Below, piece by piece: positions 1-12,100 of a DNA stretch of 64,000 nt (positions are counted from its first letter, which is position 1; each line of letters starts with the position of its first letter). A program made the translations under genes and the position numbers. The notes beneath the pieces are model-generated. The model searched no databases. It was not told the DNA's origin and saw only the letters and a list, made by a program, of their open reading frames with translations. This stretch comes from Siphonodentalium dalli (Eukaryota; Mollusca; Scaphopoda; Gadilida; Siphonodentaliidae), in contig CP136061.1 of NCBI GenBank assembly GCA_032622095.1, forward strand, positions 232,810,944 through 232,874,943. The letters are read 5' to 3'.

Positions 1-1064
1 TCATTATACATGTAAACAAATATAAAAGCATTAGTGTACCTTCTTTTCATCACAGAAAGTGTAACTTTAGATGTGTCCCATAGTATCACATGAATTTATG
101 TCAATTATGATTTTTGAAAAAATTATTAGGGCAACACCACCTGGCAATTAACTCTCCGACAATACAGGTATTCAGCTGAAATCCACTATGTATCACAAAA
201 CTAATTTTCATTTCCATGAGCTGAGTTCTTGGGCTAGGTACTGTGCTAAGGCCAGACCCAGGTCAAGCATTCATACAAATATATGTACTGCGTGTAAATA
301 GAAACTTGAAAATAGGACGGTCATATGCAGTCTGCAGAATAAGCTCCAAGGAGGGTGAGTTTTGTGATGCTACCCAGCAGAGTGGGCTATAGCATTACCA
401 AATTCACCATATGTGACCCTCATATGTAGCTAGTTCTCCATGGTTGGTCGAGACCAAAATAGAATGAGGTCGTTAGAGGTTGAATTTGTTGATGCTATGC
501 CGTGTAGTATCGCCAAATTCGCCCTCTGCAGACTTCGATCATTTTGCTGATGACCAGCACATTATTTTTAGACTTGCATATTATATTAAGTTATATTATA
601 TTTTCTTTCCCTTCTTTTCACTCATCTGTTCTGATTTTGTTTATTCCACTTAGCAGCCTTCTCCATATCTACACAGTCAAGGTCTATGTATGCTCGCCCA
701 ATCTTTTATCTGGGTCCCACCATCTCAAGATTATTATCTCAGTGATATGCGTTGTTGCAGTCTACAGTCCCATGCCAAGTTCCGATACAATTTTGACTGA
801 GTCATCTGGTCTGATCAGGTATAATGAGTAAATATTAATGAGATAAATGAATAGCTTTTTTCATTTTATTTATATTAAAGTTTATGCATGTGCTACATAA
901 CTGTCCATTTTCATCTGGAACCAGTAGCATTGGTACATTGCAATGTGATCGGATGTAAAAGGCGAATTCCTGAGAGTTGGTTCGTAATCTGGATTTCTGA
1001 GAAGCATCATGCCCATATCCACACTAACTACCCCCTAAGCACTGCCCTAAGTGTCATACACACC
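1..1064. other. Upstream intergenic stretch with decayed MITE ends
   Basis: No gene is recognised. At about 341-425 and 465-545 there are two degraded inverted copies of the gaggtccccagagggtgaat family found elsewhere in the window. An open frame at 544-831 overlaps splice-like signals, but no frame resembles a known protein. Confidence 0.5.
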
Positions 1065-1068
1065 TTAA

Positions 1069-2254
1069 CCCTTTGAACCCTGGCTCCCCACAACGATCGA
1101 CACCATGACCCTGGGCTCCCAGTGTTATTTTTTATTTATTGTAGACTTTGTTTAGGCGCAATGGGTGGGTTCTGTTTAAGTGGTGCCACAGATCTGAAAC
1201 TTTACATGTATGTTCCCCATGGACCACTGAGTATTTTAAGACTGGGACACATTGCCACACGATCTCTCCCTGGCAACGGTTGCTATGCAGCTACCCGAAA
1301 TCGAATGTAAAATGCAATTATAGCTTTTATCGACGTATTTCAGCCCTAGGAAATGGCGTTTTCGATGCAGCCCATGCCCCACTGTGAATTTTTTTTATAT
1401 ATCTGGTCGGATGAGTGACCCAAACTTTTGTTTAGGGGTATAGCAACGGTTGCTAACCCTAAATGATCCAATGACACCATTGTCCTGAGCATTCAATCGT
1501 TTATGCCCCATTTTAAACATTTCCTAGGCGTTTTTTTCGAAATCACGTGACGAGCGTTTCGGTTGGTCTCGTCGACAATCAAATGCCAGAGTGCATCATC
1601 CCAGAATAAATTTAAGTACTCCACCTTGGGGTGTACTGTCCATACTTATTGAAGTTGGTACATTCTTTGGTCACGGCTTCTCGTTCGGTGTAAAGGTACG
1701 TATGACAAACGAATTTGCGTCCCTTTTCAACGTATGGACATTATGATCACTGTGACTAATTGCAGATATGAAGCCACGCCCCCTGCCACGCCCCTACCCG
1801 GCATAAGCTCCGCCCACTTCCACAACACCTCAACTACCCCATACATTGATCTCTTGTCGTATCTCTACTTGACACAACGCCACCCACTCCTGGAGCGACT
1901 GACGTCTGAATATCTCCCAGTGTCACTGTTATTTCGTTCTCCCATTCTAACTCACAAATGGCGTAGTCATCATCATCTAAATCTTCCGCGTCCGATTCCA
2001 AAATTTGCCGGACCACCTCGTCTACCGAAAATGTTTTAGGCTTCATAATTCATAATGTTGTGTGATTAAACACAATAGCAACAAGACACAAAGAAAAACA
2101 TAATCATTGGAGAAGCAGACGACCGCGACGATGTATGTAAACAACAAACACGTGGCAGTCGATATATGGCCGGTCCAGCGGCCGGTATACCGGCCGCTGG
2201 GGTATTTGGAGGTTCACGCAGCGGCCGGTTTTCCGGCCGCTCGGGTTCAAAGGG
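1069..2254. mobile_element. piggyBac-like element flanked by TTAA
   Basis: The left end is ttaa|ccctttgaaccc (TTAA at 1065-1068) and the right end is gggttcaaaggg|ttaa (TTAA at 2255-2258). TTAA target sites with terminal repeats starting CCC are the signature of piggyBac elements. It is about 1.19 kb and keeps a piece resembling a transposase N-terminus on the minus strand near the right end. Just inside that end are GC-rich palindromes (cggccggtataccggccg near 2179). Confidence 0.75.
1834..2046 (-). pseudogene. piggyBac transposase N-terminal remnant
   Basis: The encoded peptide starts MKPKTFSVDEVVRQILESD, then an acidic run (AEDLDDDDYA). PGBD-type piggyBac transposases typically begin with such a short helix plus an Asp/Glu-rich stretch. 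It reads inward from the right terminal repeat of the enclosing element. After about 70 residues the frame closes. No DDE catalytic region is seen, so it cannot be autonomous. Confidence 0.6.
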
Positions 2255-2400
2255 TTAACAATGATGCTGAACACTTTGAGGCATTTATATTGAAGAAATG
2301 TTGTAAGAGGAAAAAATTGCGACCACTCAGGAAAAAAGTGACTTTTTCGCAGCTGAACCACACACCCACCCCGGCCTAGTGTATGGAAAAAAGTGGATGA

Positions 2401-2418
2401 CCCCCCCCCCCCCCCCCC
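2401..2418. repeat. Poly-C tract
   Basis: A run of about 18 C bases. Its length is probably unreliable in the assembly. Confidence 0.9.
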
Positions 2419-2470
2419 TGGTGGGGTGCAAATTTTTATTCATTTCTGGTTAAATACGCCCAGAATAGAA

Positions 2471-2582
2471 AACCTTCGGAATAGCGAACCTTCGGAATAA
2501 TGAACCTTCGGAATAGGGAACCTTCGGAATAATGAACTTTCGGAATAGCGAACCTTCGGAATAATGAACCTTCGGAATAGAG
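2471..2582. repeat. 16-bp minisatellite, 7 units
   Basis: Seven consecutive 16-base units of the form aaccttcggaatarng, alternating mostly between endings agcg and aatg. The repeat-encoded minus-strand frames across it (SEGSLFRRF-like) are artefacts of periodicity. Confidence 0.9.
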
Positions 2583-3019
2583 AACCCGGCCTACCCCCAC
2601 ATACACATAGAGTGGACCCACACGCACATATACAAACCAAATTTCACCCTTCTATTCCGCTTTTTGGACCTGTGTTCGTTTATGTTCGTTTGTGTTCGTT
2701 GTTTAGTAGGACCGTTTTTGGGTCTGGGTGTTAATTAATAACCAATAATAAATTGGTGTATCTTGAAATGCAATGGCCGTACATGTTTGTCGATGAACCG
2801 GTCAACCAATTGGAACGTATGCGCCCTTTTGGAACACATCATATGTGACATATAATTATCATAACTTTAGTTTGACACGTCCGATTTAAAAAAAATGTTT
2901 TCATATGCTTTCTCACCAAGCAGATACTATATACACATATACACAAAAATTACATATAATCAACTATATACACAGTCATTACCTATATACGCCTACACAT
3001 TTTTCACAATCACTACATT

Positions 3020-3735
3020 AAAGCTCCAATATAAATATATTTTGGAAGATCTGTCTGTGTATCTGTGTGTGGTCTGTGTGTTCGCGATGAACTCGAAAAC
3101 GGCCGACCGATTTCGATGAAACTTCGTATGTGAGGATACTGTCGGTCGGGAAGTGGCATAGGCATATTAATTTTCAGATCCGAGGTCAACTTTTCACGTG
3201 CCGAGGTCAAATCTGTTTTTACGCCGTTTTGCGCTAATATATTTCAGTTCGGTGCTCACAAATCGATTCGATATAGCGCGAATAATAAATTGCCAGTCAT
3301 ATAATTTGCACGGTTAGAATCTGTGGCGCTTCATCTTTCCAATGATGTATCACACGCCGGTGTACGTTTAAAGTTTCTACCTTAATTATCGGGAAGAACG
3401 CAGGACCATGCTTCGCTCATCGAAAAACATTCCGTAAATATATTACGCCGTCAACAGATCGTGATGTGATCGCGTTTAACTCTTAACCGGCCGATGTCGC
3501 GTTAACTCATCGCCCGCCGAGGTATCCGCAAATGACATTGGGCAATATATATATCTCGGAAACGGTTGGAGCTATCGACTTGAAATTTGGTATGTGAGTG
3601 TATCTTGCTCCGGATACGAATTTTATCGGGTCGCCGAGCCCGTGCGACGCCAGCTTCGCGCATGCGCAGACCAGATCTCGGAAACGGGTGGAGCTATCGA
3701 CTTGAAATTTGGTTTTTGAATAGCCCGGACGAAGT
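3020..3735. repeat. Dispersed repeat of the tctgtgtatctgtg / gagcccgtgcg family
   Basis: Contains gatgaaacttcgtatgtgag and two near copies of ggagctatcgacttgaaatt, with cttcgcgcatgcgcagacca near 3654. Related sequence recurs at 45480-45830 and 61385-61590. No coding capacity is recognised. Confidence 0.6.
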
Positions 3736-3983
3736 CGGGTCACCTTCTAGTATTTTATATAATATATGCCTAGTACTTATTGCGTTCAGCGGTTTGTCGT
3801 TTTACTTCAAGTTCATCCCATTCAACCATCGGTCTGTATATATCCGGGGATGGGTCAATTACTTACCAAAAGTAATTAATTACAATTACTTGACAATGTA
3901 ATTATTAGCTTTTCAATTACATTGATGGTACGGTACCGGTACTGTCAACGTTCTCGTACCAGATGCTAACCCCCTAAAAGCTA

Positions 3984-4178
3984 TGGCAAGCCAAACCGCT
4001 ATTTAATATTAATTTTACTTAAGTAAAATAAAACCATGTAGATGGCGCTTTACTTCATTACGTAAAATAAAAAGACACTTTATTTTACTTAAGTAAAATA
4101 AAACGTCATTTTATTCACTTAAGTGAAATAAAGTGTCATTTGAGTAAAATTAATATTAAATAGCGGTTTGGCTTGCCA
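3984..4178. mobile_element. Palindromic MITE flanked by TA
   Basis: Ends ta|tggcaagccaaaccgc and gcggtttggcttgcca|ta form near-perfect inverted repeats that extend through ttaatattaattttactt. The interior is made of further ttacttaagtaaaataaa palindromes. The TA duplication fits a Tc1/mariner-type origin. Confidence 0.7.
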
Positions 4179-4733
4179 TAAAAATCAGGCATGGAGAAGC
4201 GGGCATACACTTTTGATGGTGTCCCCGTAAAAATAGGTTGCAACGTTTTCTTAGTTTCGCCGTAACAATAACACGTCATCTGACATTACAACAATGGCCG
4301 CCCCCATCGGAATTTCACTGTGTTTGAGTAATTGCACCAGTTCTGTCGTCATTTCCACGAAAATTACCTCACCAATTCAGACAAGCTTCGTTCTTTAGAT
4401 CTGGTTAATATTAATAATGTTTTATGTAGCCCATGTTCATTCAAACTGGATGTTGTTTGACGAAATTCTGCAATTTGTGGCATTCCAATTTCCATCGGAC
4501 TAGTTCTGACATCGTTCAGGTCGGGCACACATCCAAAACGGACTACGTAGCTCGTTTTGTCTATCATAGACTGATTGAGTTACATTTTTAATGTAATTTA
4601 AATGTCTCTATCGATTTTGGGCATACCACGGGAAAGCGCAAATAGAATTTACTTTCAATAGTTGAGAACCACCAATTGGCAAAGCACCATCAGTGATCAC
4701 TGTATCAGCTGACCTGAGCCTGACCATCCATTC

Positions 4734-5712
4734 TAGCTAACACTCAGCCTCCAGAGTCCAGTCGCACAGTCGAATAATTGAATATAATTTTTATAAATAC
4801 AAATAAAAAAACTCATAAACAATAATAAAAAGAAATATTATGTGGTCATACACCTGAGACAAGTTGCCCCAGACAGGTAAGACAAGTCGGCCCGAAGTCG
4901 GCCCAAAATGACCTCTTGGCTGAGTTGTCTCTGGCCCGAGTCGTCACAGATCCATAGGAAGGTGTATATCTACTCAAAATCATGTCTGAATGACACTGAT
5001 GTGGTCGATATCGAGACAGGTACAGTTTAAAACTGGGAGGTGTGGTCAGAAAGTTTTAGTTATGCCCCAGAATGACTAGATACAACTGTACCTTGTTGGA
5101 ATATCGAACAGGTGATGCACAATTTTCAGAGAGAAAAATATGAGTTCTGCTATTTTGGTATTTTGGTTTAAAATGCTGGCCTTCAGTATTTAAAATTCAT
5201 CCCAAATCTTTTTGCTACATTTCGAAACATTATTATATTTTTCTATCGTTTGTTGTTGTTGTAACTGGCACCATGAATACATCTTTAAAAATATATCAGA
5301 AATATAATTTTCACAACTTGTTTTATTTTCTGGTGGTTTGGGAGAGCATTTTCCATTCTATCAAGAGGATCAGCGGCCCATTGTTTCAACATCCCTGGAT
5401 AAGAGCTTCGTTGGTGGAAAAAAAATCCTTTGATATTTTAAACAATCTTTATCTGAATCTATAATCATACATGTGTTGCCATGCAGCTTACCGAATACCA
5501 GTGCAATTGTGCTGATGCTGGGAGAGTGTTTGTTCAAAAATATTGTGAATTGAGCATTCCGTCTACTATTCTGTGTTTTTCATTAACGTAATTTGTCTCG
5601 ATACTTCCTGCCCAACATCTGACCTCACCTATGATGGAAAATCTATCAGATGAACGGAGGTCGCTAGTTAAAAAAATCATAAACAGGTCAACTGGAGGCT
5701 GAGTATTAGCTA
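4734..5712. repeat. Possible element bounded by 20-bp inverted repeats
   Basis: tagctaacactcagcctcca at the left matches, inverted, ggaggctgagtattagcta at the right. No clear target duplication or transposase is seen. The interior has no recognisable gene. Confidence 0.3.
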
Positions 5713-6229
5713 CATGTACTCAAAAAAAATAATAAGCTCAATGACTCACCCCGGCTGGCCGGCTTAAGCGCAATTAATTATGTTTTAACTAAAGCTTACT
5801 GATGTCTTGTATCAAATTTTGTGAAAAGATTAGATTCCATTAGAAAAAGTAGATGTTGCCCATTTGTATTCAATTTTGAAGGTGTTCAATTTATGTGGCT
5901 CAGGTACCTGATTGGATAAATCGAACAACTTCACTCGGAGAGGACTGTTGTGAAAAGTAATGCAAACACTATTTGGAGAAGACAACATATGGTTCCAAGC
6001 GCGAATGGTCACAAAGTCAAAATCTAGGGAAACATGCATTGCGTGTGATATGGGCGCGATGAATACAATCTATGTGCTAACTTTTGCGCTGCTGATAGCT
6101 TGATGACTGGAATGTCATAATAAACTGGAAATTCATGTTTCAACTCTGGCAATCGAGGCACTTCACTGAATAACTTGTGGTTTATGCCATGGATGTTAAC
6201 CATTTCATGACTGGAGCTTCTTGAAATTT

Positions 6230-6385
6230 TGATAACGCCCTGTGCCAATGCATTCTCTTATATATGTGCTGTGTCCCATAGGGAGCCTTTCATATATAAG
6301 AGAATACATTGGCCTAATATTATTTACGTTGACCTCGTAAGCCAGTGCATTCTCTTATATATGTGAGGCTCCATTCAATTCCCTT
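6230..6385. repeat. Diverged copies of the tgcattctcttatatatg palindromic core
   Basis: Two arms (gccaatgcattctcttatat and its inverse near 6293-6313, plus a further arm at 6343-6364) match the core shared by several TTAA elements in this window. No intact termini are seen. Confidence 0.65.
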
Positions 6386-7150
6386 GGTTTCAAGACTTTC
6401 TCAAAACTAAATGATTCTTGTGCTGTGCCTATTCTAGATTACTGTAGTGGTGTTTGGGGTTATCGCAACTTTCACTGTATAGACACGTTAAGAACAGAGC
6501 CCAGCGAATCTTTCTAGGATAACATCGGTTTGCTCCAATCCCAGCCTTGAATGGAGAAATAGGCTGGGTACCTTCTACTGTCAGGCGCCACTAGAATATG
6601 TTTAAACTTACCCGGTACTCTTATTTGAATGGACTCCAAATGATTTGCAAAAGCAGTACTTACATGTATTTAAACTGGAACTGAGAATAGGTACTGAGAA
6701 TAGGTACTGAGAATAGGTAAATTATTCAAAACAGATTAATTTTGCATCGCTCAAAAGGTATATAAGCTGTGGCAAGTCGTTGAGTTTATTGTTTCTTTGT
6801 AGACGTGATAGTGGTACCCAACTAATGAAAGTCAATTCCTATTGCGCTTTTTCATTCTAATTTACTAAATAGACAGAGGCATGTAAATCACATTAAAAAA
6901 AGTAGCTCAACTGGGCTATGATAGAAGAAACGAGCTATATAGCTCATTTTCGATGTGTGCCAGACCTGATCGCAGGAGCTTGAAACATCAACATCTGGAG
7001 ACACCCACCCCCAGACTCAAAAGTAATTTCTGTCCACCCCTGTGATATACTTGCCCCAGCCATTGATATATATATAACACCCCATTTGACACATTTGTAA
7101 TGATTGATGCCATGATCATCAATCCTGAGTTTAGTGTGTGTGTGTTATTT

Positions 7151-7496
7151 GCAGAATGAGGTCCCCAGAGGGTGAATTTAGTGATGCTATCCCACATATC
7201 AGGCTAGCATCACCAAATTCAGACTCTGGGGACCTCATTCTGCATGGCCTCATCTGCTGTGGGAGACATAGACTCAGATTGAAGTTCCCAAATAGTGAAT
7301 ATTGTGATGTACACCCATTGGGAACCTCGATTATGCAATGTGTCATCTGCCAATTTGGGGAAATAGAGAAACTAAACTAAAAAAGAAATAGAATCTATCT
7401 GAAGAAGTTTCTATAGAAATTTGATAATAACGAAACTTTCCAGAAAAGATGTGGCCTAAGCAGAATGAGGTCCCCAGAGGGTGAATTTAGTGATAA
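7151..7496. mobile_element. gaggtccccagagggtgaat inverted-repeat MITE
   Basis: 7151-7243 is a hairpin with arms gcagaatgaggtccccagag and its inverse. A further arm in the same orientation occurs at 7460-7496. Members of this family also occur at 24785-24893, 28044-28138 and 28331-28426. Confidence 0.7.
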
Positions 7497-7801
7497 TACT
7501 GCATTTTAGAAGATTATATTACGGTATATAAATAAAATGAAATTCAGACAAATTAATATAGATTGGGCTCTTTATATTTATTTATTTTAATAAAACAAAA
7601 CTACAGGTAATGAGTCAACTACAATTTGAGTGAATGAAACAAACAACTAGGCTAGTATTTATAGACTGATGACTTGATAGAACAGCATGAGTTGGGATAT
7701 ATCACGTTGTTCCGGGTATATGCATATTCAGTTATTTGCATTAGAAAAGCCATACACCAATGCTACATCAACAACAAAGCAATTAAGCGAAATTTACTAT
7801 A

Positions 7802-8014
7802 CAGTAATGCCGTAAATAATTGACTCCTTAACCACAGCAGAATTATGGGTAATTTTTCAGGATATAGTCGGAAATATGGCTTGTTGCCATTCATCGGAAA
7901 GCTCTCACTGAGAACTTTCCGATGAATGGCAGCAAGCCATATTTCTGACTAAATCCTGAAAAATTATCCATAATTCTGCTGTGGTTCAGGGGTCGATTAT
8001 TTATGGCATTACTG
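7802..8014. mobile_element. TA-flanked palindromic MITE (cagtaatgcc family)
   Basis: ta|cagtaatgcc at the left and ggcattactg|ta at the right. The inverted arms extend about 100 bases each (ccttaaccacagcagaatta, gccattcatcggaaagctct). It is the same family as 24310-24546 and a solo end at 16357-16436. The Tc1/mariner-like TA target is inferred. Confidence 0.8.
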
Positions 8015-8100
8015 TATACTCAAATAATCTACTGTAATAGCTAATTTTCTTAATTCTGGGCACACAATCTGATTGCATATCATCTCTCATGGACATGCTA

Positions 8101-8427
8101 TGCTGAAGGGGTCACTCTCACCAAAAAAAGTGCTGAAGGGTACACAGGATTTTCAAAATGTGCTGAAGGGTACACAGGGTTTGAAATGTCATTCTAAAGG
8201 ACATTCAGTCTTTGTATCTGCCATGATTTCTGTTAGAGAATAATTGTTTACATTCCAATGAATATCAAAATGTACTGAAAACAAACTGCTAATGGGCGCC
8301 AGACTTTCATAAACATAATTTCAGTAATGGTGTTCGTGCCGATCACAAAACCTGTGTACCCTTCAGCACATTTTCAAACCCTGTGTACCCTTCAGCACTT
8401 TTTTGGTGAGAGTGACCCCTTCAGCCA
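8101..8427. mobile_element. Inverted-repeat MITE just upstream of IBTK
   Basis: Arms gctgaaggggtcactctcac (left) and its inverse (right), each followed by a repeated gtgctgaagggtacacagg motif. Possible TA flanks. It lies within about 400-700 bases of the IBTK start codon, so it may overlap promoter or 5' UTR sequence. Confidence 0.65.
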
Positions 8428-8827
8428 TACTACTTGCAGTCTTGTACTACAACTTCATTGACATTTCTTTTCTCTTTGTTACAGGTATTCTTCCAATTAT
8501 GGCTGTATGAGCAGAGTAGAGATGGGTGCCCTTCTAAGGGGCTGGGCATTCATCAGGCCTGGTGTAAAGCCAGGCTACATTCATACGTACCTCTGATCAC
8601 AGGTAGAGAAGAGTAAACAAAGGCGAATGATCCTACAGTAAATGGATACTGAGTTTGGCCTACATTCAACTTCCCAGGAAGAAAGGTTTTTTATGACTGG
8701 AAAGTGTCAAGATTTGTTTTGTTTTTTGTGAGTCTTTTGTTGACAACTATTAACTGATACTGTCATCATAGGTGTGCCTGTGGAAGAGATATAGAATTCA
8801 TTACTATCTGCGAGAAGAACAGCCAAT

Positions 8828-9148
8828 ATGACTGTATTTGAGCCACAGTGTGGCCCAAAATGTAGGTCAAAACAACATGCTTCTGAAATAAATGCAGCAT
8901 TGGTGAAAGCGACTCTCAACCAATTCAGGGCATTTTGCAAGCTTTGCTACAATTCAGCACATCGCTCAGACCTCTCTGGGAGGAACTGTTTACATATTGC
9001 AGCATCATGTGGAAAACTGCAAATAATCGAATGGTTGTTGTCATCAAAACACATGGATCTGTCAGCAAAGGACACAGAGTCAGGATGGACAGCCCTGCAT
9101 AGATCACTGTTCTATGGACAAATTGCAGCATCAAGACTCTTGATAAGG
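8828..9148 (+). CDS. IBTK: IBTK coding exon 1 (start codon, ankyrin repeats)
   Basis: Residues 1-107. Contains CGPKCRSKQHA near the N-terminus (human has CTSKCRSLKHA), then SGRNCLHIAASCGK and ESGWTALHRSLFYG, the ankyrin helices conserved with human IBTK. The donor is AGG|gtttgt, phase 0. The exon probably begins upstream at 8771 after the acceptor catcatag. Confidence 0.93.
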
Positions 9149-12100
9149 GTTTGTATGTTATAATTCAACTATCATCTACTGAAAAAGTACCTTTGAATTT
9201 CAATACCAGTTTAAAGTTACTGGTGTGCTGAATGTTGACTTTTTTGGAGAGTTGCTTTTGCAAACAAGAGAAGTCAATTTTCCAACCAGAAAAGGGGCTA
9301 TAAGTAAGGCAAAAATCATTGGACCAAACCCCTGACTGCAATTTGAACTGTGTTTTTACGTGTTTGAAACACAGCTAGTTTCATTGAATTGGAATTTATC
9401 ATCTGGATAAAAAAAAAATTACATTCTAGCAATGGAATAAATCAATGGACCACTAACATTCTTCAAACTTTACTTCAATTACTTGTTGTATCTAATTATA
9501 TCAGATTTCCACATGTTAGATGACAATGTTCTCTAATCCCTGTGATGTCTCCCTGCTCTTTGATCATTATCAAGCCATCTGATGTATATCTATTATATGA
9601 TTTAATGGTAGACACGTTAGATACATGTATGTTGAAATAAGAATTGACTTGCTGTCTTACAGCTTAGTATAATATTTCTTAATTCTACAAACTGGTTTAG
9701 TTGGTATGCTGTTTAGCACTCAATCCATGTAAAGGGTGTTGATGTAGGATGTTTTAAACTTGAGATTTGTGAGTTATTTTAGCTTATATTCTGTTCACAG
9801 TTTGGGAGTGATTTTACCTCCAGAGATAATGAAGGACTGTGTTCTCTAGACATCGTAATGAAGGATCGAGACAAAGCTATTAGCTTTTCTAGAAATGGTG
9901 AGATTTACTGCTGTCTAATATATGTAGTCTACATGTCTGCAGAAACTTTTTTGTCAATTGAAATTAATTTTTATGTGTACCCATACCATGTATGGTACAC
10001 ATAATGCCGACGTCCGGATCAACCATCCATCGTTCGTCCGTCCGTCTGTCCGTCCGTCTGTCCGTCCGTCCGTCTGTCCGTCCGTCCGTCCGTCTGTCCG
10101 TCTGTCCGTAGACACTTGCTATCCGATTCATTTACTTGAATATTTTTTATCGGATCTTGTTAAAATTTTATGTGCATGTTTATGATGACACACTCCTCAC
10201 GTGACCTGTATAGTTTTTGGTATCGATCGGTTGATCGGTTTAGAAATTAATAACACTTTGCATCCGCACATAGGCATGAGCTATCCGATGCTGTAACCAA
10301 AGTATTTTTTGTCCGATTGTTTTCATATTTGATATGTAGGTTTATAATGACACACCCCTCACCTGTATAGTTTTTGGTATCGATCGGTTGATCGGTTTAG
10401 AAAATAATTAACCCTGCACACAAATGCTATCTGATGCATCTAAGTCAAACGTTTTTCTTCTGATATGCCTCATATTTCTTACCTAGGTTTTTCTTAGCAC
10501 CTTCTTTATCTGTATGGTTTTTGGTATCGTTTAATTAACCCTTTTCAAACTTATGTTTACTTAGAACTCACGCAAGCTGCTATGACTCAAAACATTTTTC
10601 ATCTGATCTACACCAAATTTGGTACATGTGGTCCTCACCCCGAAATACAGATCAAGTTCAAATTTGGGTTTGATCCGATATATTTTAACAGAGTTATGGC
10701 CCTTTATAATTCAAGTAATTTACTACCTATTGTATATGCCCTGTGAGAATTTAAGACAAACAACTTTACACAGTAATCTGCTTTATTGGAAAATGACACT
10801 GGATACTCTTTGCTAAACCACTGCTGCTCCCAGAGCTGTCAAATTTAAGTGATTGATGATACTTTACTCCAGTTTGTGTGCAATAGTAATTTAACCCAAC
10901 CTGTTGAAACATGTTCATGGCATTAATACAAATAGTCCATTGTCCATGTGAAGGATGTTCTGGAGCATGGCTGTTTAGAGAATTGTTGTTTACAGAGACA
11001 CTGTTGTCTTATTTTGAGAAAAAAAATTATCCACACATTAGTTCCATCATATGATGTCATTGAAAATGATTAACACTCTCCACACATCATATGTTCATTC
11101 TCCTATTCTATGTCCAGGTTGATCGTGATCCACTTTTCACTTGCATGTATTTCAGGATTAAAATTAACCTATTCCATAGACACATCATATCTGATAGGCA
11201 GATTTTAAATTATCTCTTTCGCCTTGGGCCAGGTTCACTAAGAATTTCTATTAATTATAAGCCACCAATTGAATATTCATCATTTGAGGATATATCTTAT
11301 TTTGAAATTCCCTCTATTGCATTTGGGCTGCAGGATAATAATAATGGTTCTGGTATTCTTGAAGCTGACTTATTGGTCAAATATTTTTCACCCAATCACT
11401 TTTATAATCTCATTCAGGTTGATTGTGACACATTCTTCACGTGTATAGATATTGGTATTGATTGAATGGTTTTGAGAATATTAACCCAATATTTAATAAT
11501 ATTTCTGCTATTACAGACATTGTATCTTTCCAATGATCAGCTTAGAATAAAATTAACCATAGGTACATGTATACTGTACACGATCCAATGTTATGACTCT
11601 AATATTTTCAATTTGACCCTTCTCATATCTCTCCTTTAGTTATCTGATAATTCTGTATTAAAATATTTTATATCCAACCATTATCAATCATATTTAATAT
11701 CAAGGTCTATACACCCCTCACTTATATAGATGTTCAGGTGTTTGTTGGTCTCTAATCTCAATCATCCCAATGATCCCATAACTTTTACTATGCAGCTAAC
11801 ACAACAACATAATCTGTTATGACTCAGGTTCCATTGTAAGAAGTAAATAAATAGAGTTATTATGATGTTAATATTGTAACTATTATATCTTTAACAGCTA
11901 TGGTGCATCTGTCTGACTGTGTTTGGGTTATAATTATCTTTATCAATCTATCACACATACATGTGTCTCTGTTGGAGTGACCGAATAGGTTGAAATCGAA
12001 TGTCATATCCATGTTCCTATTGTGTTTAAATGAGCAAGTTGCTCAATATGTCTGATTCCACTATGAAACTAATAAATAATTGTACGCTGTGAATTGTTGA

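Noticed and set aside
544-831. 95-codon frame with acceptor- and donor-like edges
   Set aside because: The peptide is hydrophobic and unlike any family I know, several frames are open across it, and it adjoins decayed MITE copies.
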